Below are positions 34,092-46,441 of a DNA stretch of 64,000 nt, one piece after another (position 1 is the stretch's first letter; the number at the start of each line of letters is the position of its first letter). The notes under the pieces were generated by a model. That model was given only the letters and a program-made list of their open reading frames with translations, did not search any database and had not been told where the DNA came from. A program made the translations under genes and the position numbers. This DNA comes from Clitopilus passeckerianus (lineage: Eukaryota; Basidiomycota; Agaricomycetes; Agaricales; Entolomataceae): the NCBI GenBank assembly GCA_944990035.1, contig CALYLX010000096.1, positions 248,001-312,000 on the forward strand, read 5' to 3'.

Positions 34092-37000
34092 ATGTTGAAG
34101 AACGGCCTGCAGCTTTTGGCCACCACAGGCGCCATCTTGGCACCTCTTGCTTCTAACAGCTCATACTTTCAGCCGAATTCAACAGGTTTGAAGATACAGA
34201 ATGGGTTTGAACGCGTTTATATCCAGGTACTATGTAGTCTCAGCTCCCTTGGATAGCCGAAACCTGAAGTATTCATCTCAAGCCATTCGGAAATCATGGA
34301 ATTCGTGTTCGTGCAAGTCTCATGAAAGATCCAACTGGCCATGAGCTTTCTGCATTACTCGACCCACCGCTTGAAGGACCAGGCGGTAATCAAGCCCTCG
34401 CACACGACATTACCGTTTCTTTCCAGGGAAACGCCACTCTCCGAAATGGAAACATCATCGCACAAGTCACGAAAGGAGTATTGTCGTTCCTCCGTGTCGA
34501 GCAGAACGGCACCAGCACACTTCTAACGTCAGAATACACCGATACCAAGGCTTTACCTGCAAGATTTTACACCCAGGACTTTCGCTCCTCGTCGTTCGCG
34601 GCACAATTCTCTTTCACCTCGGATCCAGATGAACAGTTTTATGGCACTGGGCAGCAGTCGTGCTGCAAGGATCATACTGTCAACAAGAAAGGTCAAGTTA
34701 TTGACCTACTAAACTTCAACTCGCAGGTAACTCTTCCTGTGTACATGTCAAACAAGGTATTGTTATTCTGACGTTTCAAGCGTGCGTTGCTAAACTATGT
34801 CCTAGGGGTACCTGCAATTCTTCAATATGCCTAGCCAAGGACGCATAGGTAACCCTTTTATGCTTGTCAACACCTGATTCGGGACTTGACATTGGCCCCG
34901 AAAGAGTTTGGCCGTCTCAAGACCCGCTTTGAAACTAGCGAAGCCACGACTGTCGACTACTACATGTACGCGCATTTTTATCAATTCTGGTATCTAAGAT
35001 GTCTGACCTCTGCCGCGTAGAACCACCGCCGAGCCTGGAGACTACGATGCCCTCCAAACTCAATACACAGCTGTCACAGGTCGCCAACCTACCCCACCCG
35101 ATTTCCTGCTGGGTTACCAGCAGTCCAAACTTCGGTACTACAACCAATCCCAGGTGATCAACCTCGCCCAACGGTTCCACGACGAGAACGTACAAGTTTC
35201 GTTGATTGTAATAGGTAGAGCCTCACTAGAAGCACGCAACGTTGGATGCTAACCCAAACTCTAGATTTCTTTGCTTGGAAATACCAAGGTGACTGGTGAG
35301 TCTCTCATGTTCCAGCCAACACAAATGTCTGACCAGTCATTATCAGGTCCTTGGACCCCGAGTTCTGGCCGGACCCAGCGGTCATGGCATCCGAGGTCAA
35401 GCGACTTACAGGTGCAGAACTCATGGTGTCGCTGTGGCCGAGCGTGGAAGACCTCTCGTCGAACTACATCACCCTTCAGCAGAACGGGTTGTTGGCCTCA
35501 ACTAGGGATGGTCCTGGCGTCCAGGACTCTTTTGAAGGCGTTTATACTCGACTTGGTAAGTCTGGGCGTATTGCATTTGCAATACGAGTCGCGTGCTAAT
35601 GTGGACTTCGGGCAGTCGACTCCACGAATCCCGCAGCACGCGAGTTTCTATGTGAGCATGATCCTGGCATAAATGGTCCTCCAAAGCTGACGATATCACG
35701 TTAGGGAAAAGACTTAACGACAGCTACTTCTCCAAGGGTATCCATAACTTCTGGATAGACCAGGCTGACGGCGGAACTCTTGGAGAGCCATTTGAGAACA
35801 GTAAGCTGATAACCCTCACAAACCTCTCTAGCTCCGGCTAACATTCTGTGTTACACAGATGGACAGAATATCTCCTCGATTCCTTACGCACGTTCCTCCG
35901 CTCAATATTACATCGGCACCCAAGAGGCTACTGGCAAGATGTACCCTTGGCTTCACGAGCAAGCCATCGATGAAGGATTTGGCAATCTCACCGATACCAC
36001 TGATGAAACCTCCTCGAAAGGACGCCCGGGTTCCCTGACCTCCTGCAAGTACATGTCCCTTACCCGAAGCACCTTTGCTGGCGGGCAAAGATTCTGCTCC
36101 TATATTTGGAGTGGCGACACAGATTCGAGGCCTGACGTCCTGTTGCAGCAGATTACTGCAGGTGTCTCGATGGCTGCATCTGGGATATCAGCGTGGACTC
36201 TGGATATTGGCGGTTTTGCAGGGTTGGATATTGATACCGAGGAGGTAGGCCACGGAACCATCTTGCGCCAGTCACGCTGATTCACAACAACTTGGGCAGG
36301 GGAAGGAGTTGTTTGTGAGATGGTTTGCAATGGGGGTATTCCTGCCGTTTGTAAGTTTATACTATTACTCGAATGTTTGACGCATTCTGATGTCGCCATG
36401 TAGACTCGAGTACATGGGTAAGCATGTGCCAGCCTCTACTTGGGAAGCCGTTGACAAACATGGCGTTTTATGAAGGACACGGACATGTAGCATCGTCAGA
36501 GATCCTCGACCAGGACATGCCAATCCTTGCGGTAACGAGGTTAGCCTTACTGCGGCTCTCTAGCCTCACCAAGTCTCACCAAATGCGACAGCCTTGGTCT
36601 TACGGCGAAGAAAACTTTGTCATTATTAAGAAAGCATGTTCTCGAACCAACGTCCTTCCGTCTAACCAGCTGATACTGCTCCTCTAGTACATCGAACTCC
36701 GCTACCAGCTTGTTCCTTACGTCAAGAAACTCTTCGAGATGTTACAGGCCTCGGGGAAAACAATAATGCGGCCACTTTACTACGACTTTTCCTTGTCAGA
36801 CGAGAATGTTGTAGTTGGAACCTGGACAAACAATGAGACGATCGTTCACGAATTCATGTTTGGTGGGTGATGACTGCTGTTCAGCATTCCTGGTGTTTGC
36901 TCATCGTGGTATCCCCGCCCTTTCAGGCCCGAGATTGCTGGTAGCACCCGTAGGAAAGCTAGGCGTCACAACGAAGGAGGTGTATCTGCCTCGACTTCCA

Positions 37001-37216
37001 GAGTCACAGGCAAGTTTGGGTACATCATGGAAGCATTGGTGAGTATTCTGATGGACGGTGCTCGGACGACTGCTCACACTGATTCACTATGTCGATAGGT
37101 GGACCGATAAGGATTTTGGCAGAGGCGGGCAGAATGTGAACGTAACCGCTGGATTAGACGAAATTCCGGTATTCTACCTCGGTTCAAAACAGGACATCTT
37201 GGAAGGGAGAATATGA
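34092..37216 (+). CDS. Secreted GH31 family glycoside hydrolase (alpha-glucosidase/alpha-xylosidase type)
   Basis: Retaining alpha-glycosidase, about 780 residues from more than ten exons. The N-terminus (MLKNGLQLLATTGAILAPLA) is a plausible signal peptide and several N-glycosylation sites follow. GH31 landmarks: EQFYGTGQQSCCKDHTVNKK, PPDFLLGYQQSKLRYYNQSQ, VSLIVIDFFAWKYQGDWSLD, the nucleophile region NFWIDQADGGTLGEPFEN (Asp of WID), the acid/base region YIWSGDTDSRPDVLLQQI, SAWTLDIGGFAGLD, TRVHG, NEPWSYGEENFVIIKKYIEL (spliced), RPLYYDFSLSD and PRLLVAPVGK. In frame throughout if 36540-36591 is an intron and 36634-36687 a GC-AG intron. Substrate preference between alpha-glucosides and alpha-xylosides cannot be fixed from these motifs. 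Ends convergently 126 bp from an F-box gene. Confidence 0.9.
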
Positions 37217-37342
37217 CTGCTAGGTGCATTGCGGGGAGATAACTCGTGGATTTAGAGTAGGTGAGCCTGGACGAAATATGTAACGCTTGGAAAATAGTCG
37301 ATATACCAATGGTCAACTCTTCCTCGAAGCCCCATTTCTAAA

Positions 37343-39166
37343 TCATTCCACCGTCACGCCGACATCGAGTTCTTCTAGAAGTTTTATGTCCTGCTTGGAA
37401 ATACCCTCACAGCCCATAAGATGCAACTCTGTGATAGCGTATCCTCTAGCCCGCCGATTTTTTATGACGGACCAGAAGTCATCGATGTTCACTTTGCCCT
37501 CTGGAGGGAACCAACCACATCCGATGATATCCAATAGTGCTTCGTCATACGGGCTCCAAAACTCCCATCGGTCTAAGAACAAGCAATTTAATGGCTGAAA
37601 GTAAGTTGGTTCCTGTTGAAACTGCGTAAAAAACGTGCTAGGAAACGATCGGCGGGTGACGTACTGTGGACGACAAGAGCGAGAAGAACTTAATTTGGTG
37701 AGCCCAGGAGATTGCAAGCATGGAAAGGTTCGGAGTATCGTTAACAGCCATCCAGAAGTCGTGGCCGATATGACCATGGGCATTTGTGAAGATATTGAGG
37801 CGTCGTAGTGATTGCAGAGGGAGAGCCTGCAGCACGTTGAAAGTCAAGGTAGGGATATGGGGCACGATGATATGTAGCGGAGCACTGCTGACTCGCTGTA
37901 CGCCTCGACCTTGGTCCCGGATGGCCAGCTCATATCTCCCTTCTCTTGTGCGGAAGCTAACACTGTCGAAATCAAATGGTACTTGTTGACCGATGGTCTG
38001 TACGAGCTTGCGTATCGTACTTGCAAGAACATTCTCTTCTTCGGCATCAGCGTTATCATAGGGAAGTCTAGCATCAATCTCGGCCACCAATGTAGAGGGC
38101 CAGGTGAATCTCGATAAGAAGAGTTGGCAAACCTCAAGAGTGGCGGACAGTCTCATATTTTGTAGATCAGGGAGGTCAATCTGATCACGAGATTCTGAGC
38201 CCCACTCCCGGTCAGCTTGTTCCACCTGCGCAAATGCCTGAATAAGGTTCAGCTTTTGAAGGCAGCGTAGAAGGCGCAAACTGGGAAGAACTTCGCGAAG
38301 AGGGGGTTTGTGGGACCGCACCAATGAATTCGCAGAATCGTATGAAATCTCCAGCCGGGTGATAGAAGCAAATGCATCTACGACTGAAGGCCAGTGAATA
38401 TTCCAGTTCTTGAGATAAATGCTCTGTAGGACAGGTGCATTTCGTGCAAAAATATTGGGGGGTAAAGTGCTGTGTAGTCCTGAACTGGAGATCAGGGAGA
38501 AGTGGGTCAATAAAGGAGCCGGCTCCTGCAATTCTGGGAATTCAGGTAGGCGGATCTCTTCGCCTCCTGCGTTCGTGTACAAGGTGCCCTTTTCCGTTAG
38601 AACCAGTTTTCTTGTTTGCGAAATGTTCGAAAATATTTCTTGCAGTTCCTCGAATCCCCATTTTTTACGAGGATAACCTGGCTCTCGAAGGCAGCCAATT
38701 TCTATGTCCAGAGGTGCGCACTTTGCCCTTCTTATCATTTCCCGAGCGCAGTCTGGAATAGAGAACCTTGGTCGTGCCCAAAGCTGAGTACATTGGAGTG
38801 CAACGTTGCGCCAATGAGAACACACATGAGTGGCTCGTATCCAGGCCAAGTGCTCTCGATCTAGAAACATAAAAATAGAAGAGAGGATCTCTGCGGAAAG
38901 CCGAGAGACAATGGAAAGGGTGTTACGAAAGGTTCGTAGTGTCCTTAGGATGTTCTCGATCTTCTGAATTTCTAGCTGGAAAGCTATGGTTTCGTGCTCG
39001 ATGAGCGAGTAAACCTCTGCCCTTTCCCTTTCTGAGCTGAACGCAGAGATGTCAGTCGATAGAAGCTTGGTAAGACGATCTATTTTGAAGGAAGTCAGGT
39101 CAGACTGATAGAAAATGGCCAAGACGCCAGAAATTGACCCTCAGCAGTTGGGAATTGACATATCAT
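37343..39166 (-). CDS. F-box protein, subfamily A (F-box A2)
   Basis: Three exons: 39166-39139 (28 nt), 39079-37665, 37594-37343; 564 residues. The large exon has no usable ATG, but splicing the short upstream exon (MICQFPTAE) across a 59-bp intron gives MICQFPTAEDRLTKLLSTDI in frame, matching the arrangement of the pseudogene at 9899. The F-box is VSRLSAEILSSIFMFLDREH with THVCSHWRNVALQCTQLWAR. The long remainder is leucine-rich (APVLQSIYLKNWNIHWPSVV, LQALPLQSLRRLNIFTNAHG). The last intron (GTACGT...TTTCAG) joins to PLNCLFLDRWEFWSPYDEAL. Probable SCF substrate adaptor; substrate unknown. Intact, unlike its plus-strand sister. Confidence 0.85.
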
Positions 39167-39471
39167 GATTCTAAGCACGTGGAAAGCCGAGATCACTAAT
39201 CAGATGGTCCTGCAGGTGAATATACGTATGTGATTATCCGGATTTTTTGTTGTGGAAGTATAGGGTGACTCGACGATGGACCTGGGTAGGCCAAGGTTGC
39301 ATTACCGTAAGTGTGCTGCGTCGGCATCTGCCGGCACTCTTCAAGTCTTAACAAAGTTGATTTGGCCATTGCGTACCGTGACTTCAGTATTCCAAGCATT
39401 GCTACGAGCTGTCAATTCCCAGACTCCTTTCATATTTTTGGTCACCAGCCCAGCCATCTCAAGCCATGCTG
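39167..39471. other. Intergenic region
   Basis: About 0.3 kb upstream of F-box A2. No gene seen. Confidence 0.4.
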
Positions 39472-40706
39472 CCTCCATTGCACTCCAAGGAAGACGATGG
39501 TTGGAGGTCCGAGTCATGCTACATAACCTCACCTCGAGTCAGGGAAGAACTCGAAGACACCTACGAGGCATGCTTGCAGTGATTGCATGAAATAACGCAG
39601 GAGATTGCGGTTTTTGATGCACGGCATCAGGCTCTCTGACATGAGAAGCAGAAGTACGAGGAGGGTGTCCTCGAAGGTAGCTCTCCCCGCATAGAGTCCT
39701 TCCGAATGAATTCCCGTCTCTGATCTTCACGACTGCCCATGGTGACAACTGGTTTCGCCGTGAACGAAAACGAACGAAGTTTTGGCAGATTCGTCGGGCA
39801 GACTCCCATGTCAAATGCTCTGCCAGTACATGTTTGTTCTCTGTGGAGAAACGTTCCTAGGAGGACTTCTTATCCATGGGCTGGAACGATTAAGCATTGT
39901 GCCCTCAGATTCTGGATAACATAGGCTCAGTTAATGATGAGTCGATGGTATTCGTTGAAGGACCTCTCGATTGCATTCCCGTCATACAAGCTTAAAGCGC
40001 AGCCCCTGAAAGTACCCATTCCACTTCAAAGTGAGTTCAATAGTATCCCTTGACGGACAGTATGCTTACATTGAGCATAGCAAGCATTCCAGGTATACCG
40101 TGAAAGAACCTACAGGTACTGTCACTTGCAGGTCGCCCCCTACCTGACTGAGTTTCATGTCTCCATAGCCGCGGCTCATCGACTTTTGGCACGATGCACC
40201 CAGCTTAAAACGTGCGATCTGCCCGTAAACATCTACGACTTATCATAGGCTTCAAGTTTACCCAAGCGAATGAGGCCAAGCGAACTAGGTCGACGGCACC
40301 TAGTCCATTTTACAGTCACTCTATGCGGTGGCTGGTCGACCCAAGCGATAGAATTACTCTTCGAGCCATTCTCTCTCCCATCAGTAGACAACTTCTCAAT
40401 CCATCACGGTGCTAGAGTTTCGGCATCCCGTTTCATAGATCTCCTTCGTAGATCTCAATATAAGCTGAGGACATTCTAATGTCGTCAAGCCATTATCTCG
40501 CGGGCCGAATTCGAAGACCTACTCCCTTTTCCTACCACTATCGAGATGTTGCCACTGCAGCCTGCTCTTATGATACCCTCATTTTGAAAAGGATCGAACA
40601 CGGTGCACTGCCCAGATTGAACTATTTGAGCGGATCCATCATGGGAGATGCAGACTTCACCAAAGCCCTTCTCTGCGTGGCACTAGCAAGAAAGAGGACG
40701 AACTAG
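39472..40706 (+). pseudogene. Decayed F-box relic of subfamily B
   Basis: No long frame survives, but fragments in order match subfamily B proteins. At 39472 the translation EDDGWRSESCYITSPRVREE, LEDTYEACLQ, stop, LHEITQEIAVFDARHQAL, stop parallels VEDQAWRSNYLLSPQTRMEL of F-box B1. Around 39805-39870 the F-box remnant LPVHVCSLWRNVPRR appears. Near 40400-40475 come RFIDLLRRSQYKLRTF and near 40590-40680 KRIEHGALPRLNYLSGSIMG, which parallels RKIGSGELLPRLLALRGTI. Multiple stops and frame changes show an old pseudogene. The ends are approximate. It is inverted relative to the intact B copies. Confidence 0.65.
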
Positions 40707-42525
40707 AGGCGGAGCTGGGTTTTATCGAGAGTGGGCGATGGCTTTTACTTCATTAAATTTAGCAGAGTGACAAACCTTACTCAATCTACGTTAGGAAACG
40801 AGGTCTGTACTCCACGAGTTGATTCTGGCCCGACCTAGCAACCACGGGTATTGAGAGTGAAGCAGAGAGAAGGGGACTCGAGGAGGAGATGATTTAGATT
40901 GTGTTTTGCCGGAGATGATCCGAGTCGAGATTTTTCCTGCTTGCGTCGAGTCGGTGGTTGGGGACATTGCCAAGAGCGGGGATCACCGCAGGGGCAGACG
41001 CTCAGCGCCAGATCAATGGCAATGGACCTCGATGGTGGATCCGCACGGACTTGAGAACGGAGCATATCCTGACGAGTGTAAGATGAACTATAGCGATTAA
41101 ACCGCAATCTGTCCCTTGCTAGAGACCAGCTGAGCAGGGAAGGGGACATCGAGGCAGGGCGGACGAGGGCAGTAAGACGGAAGCGCAAGGAGGGGAGGAA
41201 AAGTTGACTGGTTTCCTGAGTTCGGAAAGAACCTGTCGAGAATCTGAAGCGGGCCGTCGTTGACTGGATCCGTACTGTGTACATCTTCAAGCAGAGATGG
41301 ATCATCTGATAAAGTAGAATATCACAGGGGAGTGTTTCCGGTTATCCAAGGATGCCCATTGCCCATTAGAAGCCCGTGGCCATGAATCAGCATGAATCCA
41401 CGAAGGTCGACGGGTAGATCGTCCGTCTCTCCGTCCTGCCGCGGCTTATTTTAGACGGCATCTATTCCAAGCCCTGTTCTTCGACCACGTTTTCTGGTGG
41501 AGGTCCAGACTTGAGTCAGCTGGCGGATTGTGGCGTGAACTTCTTTTGGTATGGCGTTACCTTGAAGGAGTACGGTAGGATGAAAATAGAAACTACTTCC
41601 AAGCTACTGTGCCACGATCACCTTTAGCGCCCGGGTCATCGTTCAGTCTGGATGGGCTTGGTGAGATAAGATAAGGAAAGGAAATGAATTGCCTGAATGA
41701 GCAAAGTGCGGGAAATCTCTGGGAGGATCAGACGCGTTCGAGGGAGGGAGGCAAAGAGTTGGGCATGTTCGACTAGGTAGGAAAGTGCTAGAAACAGGGG
41801 TTCATTCATCTCCCTTCTTCGGCGGTGATACATGTAATACATAACTCGACGAACGTGGTAGATAAGGGCCCGCCTGGACTACACAAAGTGGGTCTAGAGT
41901 CTAGACTAATGGGAGGGTAGCATGGACAATGTGACGACCGGCATCTCTTGCCGTTCCAAGGTTCTACGGGCGCGACTGTAATAGCACGAATGGAAGCAAC
42001 GTATCTATAGAAATTGGATGGAACTTTAGTATGAAAACGTGTCGACTGTCAAAGATAACGTGGACTCGGTGGCGCGTGTAGACATACAAGGTCCGGATGT
42101 GGTCGATACCATGCCGTCGTAGTGCTGTCTGACCCACAACGGTACCGGTGAACGCTGCTCACGCGTCCATGGATCGAGCTGACGGACATCGCTGTCGCAT
42201 GTGCGTTGGATGCAAGTGATAGCAATGCCCAAACGGTCGAATCAAGAAGAAAACGCGCCTGCGGAACTTTTTCGGGGATATCGATCTCAACGTTCTGGAT
42301 AGATTTCGGTAAGATCTTAGATGGGGGAATTACCGGATATAGAAAAGTATGATGAAAAAGTGTGGTCAGAGATGATTTTTATCGCGACCAATATAATAAT
42401 CTCCATTTCAGTTCAAACCGAGGATTTCTACAATCCGCCCCACTGTATCGCTCTGTGCCCCTCCCTCTCCTCATCGCGAGAAATCTGAGCTTGGGTTGAG
42501 CGTTATTCAAAACCGGAATAAGACC
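40707..42525. other. Gene-free interval upstream of Tps2
   Basis: About 1.8 kb. The longest frame (40835-41305, minus, 156 codons) is Arg/Ser/Pro-rich without start context, splice logic or domains, and I treat it as chance. An AT-rich stretch AATATAATAATC near 42390 may be the Tps2 core promoter. Nothing else recognised. Confidence 0.45.
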
Positions 42526-45500
42526 ATGGATTCATTCTCAGAACCATATACCCGCCTCGAGAACGACATCTCTCTCCCCACCGTTCGCCAACAAATCGCT
42601 GCTCTCGAAGAGTCTAACCGTAAAAATGGCGTCAAGCTCAGCGGAAGGGTCATACACGTCGTACATTACCTCCCTGTCCATTGTTCCCTCACGCCCAGCG
42701 GTGGAAAGGCGGGCGAGGCCCCACCCAGCCCTCCACTTACGCCACCTCTGAAGAACGCTGATATCACGTCATCGTCATCTCTTGAGGAAGCAGCCTCCTC
42801 CACCCCAGCAGAGACCCCAGCTGCTGTTGAACCAACGACGCCGACTCTGACTGAGGAAGCAAAACGGACATGGACGGTTACGCCCCGCTACGGGCATGCG
42901 GCTATGATCTCGGGTATCCAGTCGTTGAGCGACACCCACGAGCAGGTTATCGTCGGATGGACTGGGGACATCGTGTCTTCGCCCGTAACTTCCGCCCCAT
43001 CTAGCTCGCAGTTGAACGTCTCGTCGACTGCCGATACCCTTTCTACCACCAGCCTTCCGACCGGCCCAAACGTTGGCGCCTCGGAGAAGGTGCCCAGTGA
43101 GAAAGTTGGGGAGGACCAGAGGGGTTTATTGGATGTTGCGTTGGGAGAGTATGTGAAGACTAGTATTGACGGCGAGGAGGCTAAGACTGGCAAGAAGGAG
43201 ACGAGCTATGTGCCGGTTTGGCTCGACGATAAGGTTGGGCATGGCCATTACGATGGCTACTGCAAACAGAGTGCGACTCTTGCTTCTTGACCATCATTAT
43301 CCGTTGGAACTCACGCATCCCTTATTATCGCAGTCCTTTGGCCTCTATTCCACTACCTTCTCTGGCAGGATGTCGCCACCGAGTACGCCTCCAGCGCTGA
43401 CTCGAATTACCCGCATTATGAGCTGGCCAACGCGGCCTTTGCGAGGAAGATAGCAGAGATTTACCAGGAGGGAGATATGATCTGGGTACACGACTACCAT
43501 TTGTTGCTGGTTCCTCGGTATGTATCTCTCCGGACTAGGTGGCGGCCAGTTCGCTGACGCTCTTGCAGACTCCTCCGAGAACTCCTTCCACCCGACTACT
43601 CCCCCTCAATTGGGCTCTTCGTTCATACTCCCTTCCCGTCCTCAGAGGTATTCAGATGTCTACCGAGGAGGAGGGAGATCCTGGACGGAATGCTCGGCGC
43701 GACGATGGTGTGCTTCCAGACGTACAGCTATGCCAGGCATTTCGTGAGTACGTGTGTGAGGGTATGTGGGTATGAGAGTGTCGGCGGTGGCAAAGGTACG
43801 TCTGGAGTCGATTCCGCTAGGTGGATATATGCTGATGACGAACGACAGGCAAGGACCCTCAAGGCGAGAAAGAGCAGAGAGAAGGAGGAGGGTGCACGGG
43901 GATCGACGTTGAAGGAAGAATGGTGGAGGTTACCCATTGCCCGGTTGGTGTTGACGCCGAGAGGGTCGGCAGGGACGTGTAAGTCGCCTTTAACGTTGTT
44001 GATCCGTTTTGATTTGAGAGCTGACGGCATTTTCTCTCTTTCTCTGCGCCTCTTCCACTGTCCTCGACTGAATTCGACGCATATATGCATACCTGGGCCG
44101 CATCTACCCACTCCCTGCTTGCTTTAACACCTCACGGACGACATTTATGATACCTATATGCACCTAAACCAGTCTCCGCCCTGGTATCCAACCAAAACTC
44201 GAAGCTCTTCGCACGCTGTACGAGGGCAAGAAGATTATTGTCGGCAGAGACAAGCTGGATGTCGTCAAGGGTGTCTTGCAGAAGGTGAATTTCGCTGACT
44301 CTGGGTGCCCTATCATATTCTCTCTTCATGTTCGCTGACTCTTTCGTCTGCCAGCTTCGCGCGTTCGAGAAACTCCTCCAAGATTATCCCGAATGGATTG
44401 GGAACGTCGTGATGATCCAGGTAACCTCGCCTGCTCTGACCGACAGCCCGAAGCTGGAACGAGTGGTGAGCGAACTAGTTGCCCACATTAATGGCGAATA
44501 CGGAAGTTTGGACTTCGTGCCCGTGCATCACTAGTGAGTTTTCCGTTCAATCTATCGCTTTTCTTTCCATGTCGTGGCCGTCTGGTGGCTATCTGCTATC
44601 CATGGCACCTTATATTCTACCTTTCTCTTCATGTTTTCCATTATCGAATGACAGGCTGACGAACCTTACACTCTAGCCATCAAACCCTCAAAAAGGATGA
44701 ATTCTATGCCCTCCTCGGCGTTGCTGACCTCGCTGTCATCACGCCACTTCGTGATGGTATGAATACCACTTCCATGGAGTTCGTCATCGCCCAGAACGAG
44801 AAGATCGTCAAGGACGAGGAAAGCGGTGGATTAGTTAGAGGAGGACCGAGTCCGCTGGTACTGAGTGAATTTATGGGTATCAGCAAACATATGGAGGACG
44901 CGATGTTGGTCAATCCCTGGAATTTGGGGGTGAGTGCTCTTCGCTTCTTCTCATTCTATTGGACTAAGCAACTAATTATATGCGCTCATCGATAGGATGT
45001 CGCAGCGGCGATCAACAAGGGTCTTCTGATGTCTCCCGCTGAGAAGCTGAGGAGGCAGGAGAAGTTGTACAAGGTCGTTACAACGCATACGAGCCATTCG
45101 TGGGCTGCGGTGTTGGTGAAAATGTTGCTAGGTAGTATGGGTGGTCAGGTGCGTGCCCTTCGCTCATTATGCAGATACGTAATTCGCTGACGCGTTCGTT
45201 GATGTAGAACCAGGCAAGGATTACGCCATATCTGCCTGCAAAGGAGATGAAGGACAGCTATGAGTCCGTTAGTGGCGGCAAGGGAAAGAGGTTATTCCTG
45301 TTCGACTATGACGTGGGTCGCTTTTCTATCGTCTCAGAGACAGATGCTGATTAGTCTCGCTATTAACAGGGTACCTTGTCACCGATCGTGAAAACCCCTT
45401 CTATGGCGATTCCCTCTGAGTCAGCGCTCCAAGCCCTCACTCTCCTCGCGCAAGACCCACAAAACCTCGTCTACATCATCTCCGGACGGGATGGCGCCTT

Positions 45501-46441
45501 CCTGGAACAACATCTTGGCCACATCACCTCTGTCGGATTCTCTGCCGAACATGGCGGGTTCTGGAAAGAGCGTGGAAGGACGGAATGGCAGAATTTCACG
45601 GAGAGCTTGGACATGAGTTGGATGAAGGAGGTCGAGGATTTGTTCCGGTACTATACGGAGCGGACTGCGGGGAGTCATGTCGAGGTTAAGAAGAGTAGTG
45701 TCGTTTGGCATTGGAGGGAGAGTGATCCTGAGTGGGGGTGAGCGTTTTGACGTGATAGATTGTGACTAGCCTGCTGACGATTTTGCAGACAGTTCCAGTG
45801 CAGGCAGTGCCACGACCTGCTCGAGAATAACCTTGTCAACAAGCGGCCTATTGAGGGTAAGTTTTCTGTTGCCTCTCTTCCGTCCTAATGCTGACCGGAA
45901 GTAGTTCTGGTCGGCAAGAAGGTTCTTGAAGTTCGTCCAATGGCGGTGAACAAAGGCGAGATCGTCAAGAAGATCTTGTACCAGAACCCGGATGCCGAGT
46001 TCATCTTCTGCGCTGGCGATGATAAGGTACGCAATATATTGTGGCCCTGGGTTGTAAGCTGATCGCCTTCTTTCCTAGACCGACGAGGATATGTTCAGAT
46101 CGCTGCAGCTGTTCCCACCTGGAACTGAGGATGCATTCATGGATGCTCCCCTGAGTGTTCGTCTCAACTCGAGGACGCCTTCGCCATCTGCCACCACACC
46201 CTCAGATACACCAGGAACGCCAGCTGAACCCTCCACAGAGGCTCCCGCTGACTTCCCCAAGGTGAAGCTCGCTATCCGACCGGAGGCGATCTTCACGACC
46301 GCAGTTGGTCATAGTACCAAGAGGACCCTGGCTAAATGGCATGTCACCGCCGTGCAGGAGATCGTCGATAACATGTTGGAGCTGGTTGGCGCTCCCAGGC
46401 CTGATGTCACGGAGAAGGAGGGGGATAAGAGTCACCTCTAG
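42526..46441 (+). CDS. TPS2: Trehalose-6-phosphate phosphatase with synthase-like domain (Tps2)
   Basis: Dephosphorylates trehalose-6-phosphate in the cytosolic trehalose complex; important in heat and desiccation tolerance. About a dozen exons, roughly 1,000 residues. The start ATG at 42526 gives MDSFSEPYTRLENDISLPTV. A GT20-like domain follows a Ser/Thr/Pro-rich insert: TLWPLFHYLLWQ, MIWVHDYHLLLVPRLLRELL, GLFVHTPFPSSEVFRCLPRR, GATMVCFQTYSYARHF, GIDVEGRMVEVTHCPVGVDA, KKIIVGRDKLDVVKGVLQKL, VITPLRDGMNTTSMEFVIAQ. The HAD phosphatase domain has LFLFDYDGTLSP (nucleophile Asp of DYDGT) and CAGDDKTDEDMF. Both HAD signatures are complete, so phosphatase activity is expected; the synthase domain is probably structural. 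The intron at 43979-44172 (194 bp) is three times the usual size. Confidence 0.95.

Noticed and set aside
36530..36600. Apparent frameshift in the GH31 gene
   Set aside because: Using donor GTTAGC at 36540 and acceptor GACAG at 36591 (52 bp) joins PCGNE to PWSYGEENF in phase, exactly as expected for GH31, so no lesion is needed.
40835..41305. 156-codon minus-strand frame
   Set aside because: Arg/Ser/Pro-rich composition, no domain, no start or splice context, in an interval next to a decayed pseudogene; likely chance.
42458..42462. Single CCCCT (STRE) before Tps2
   Set aside because: A five-base motif is expected often by chance and only one copy lies near the start.
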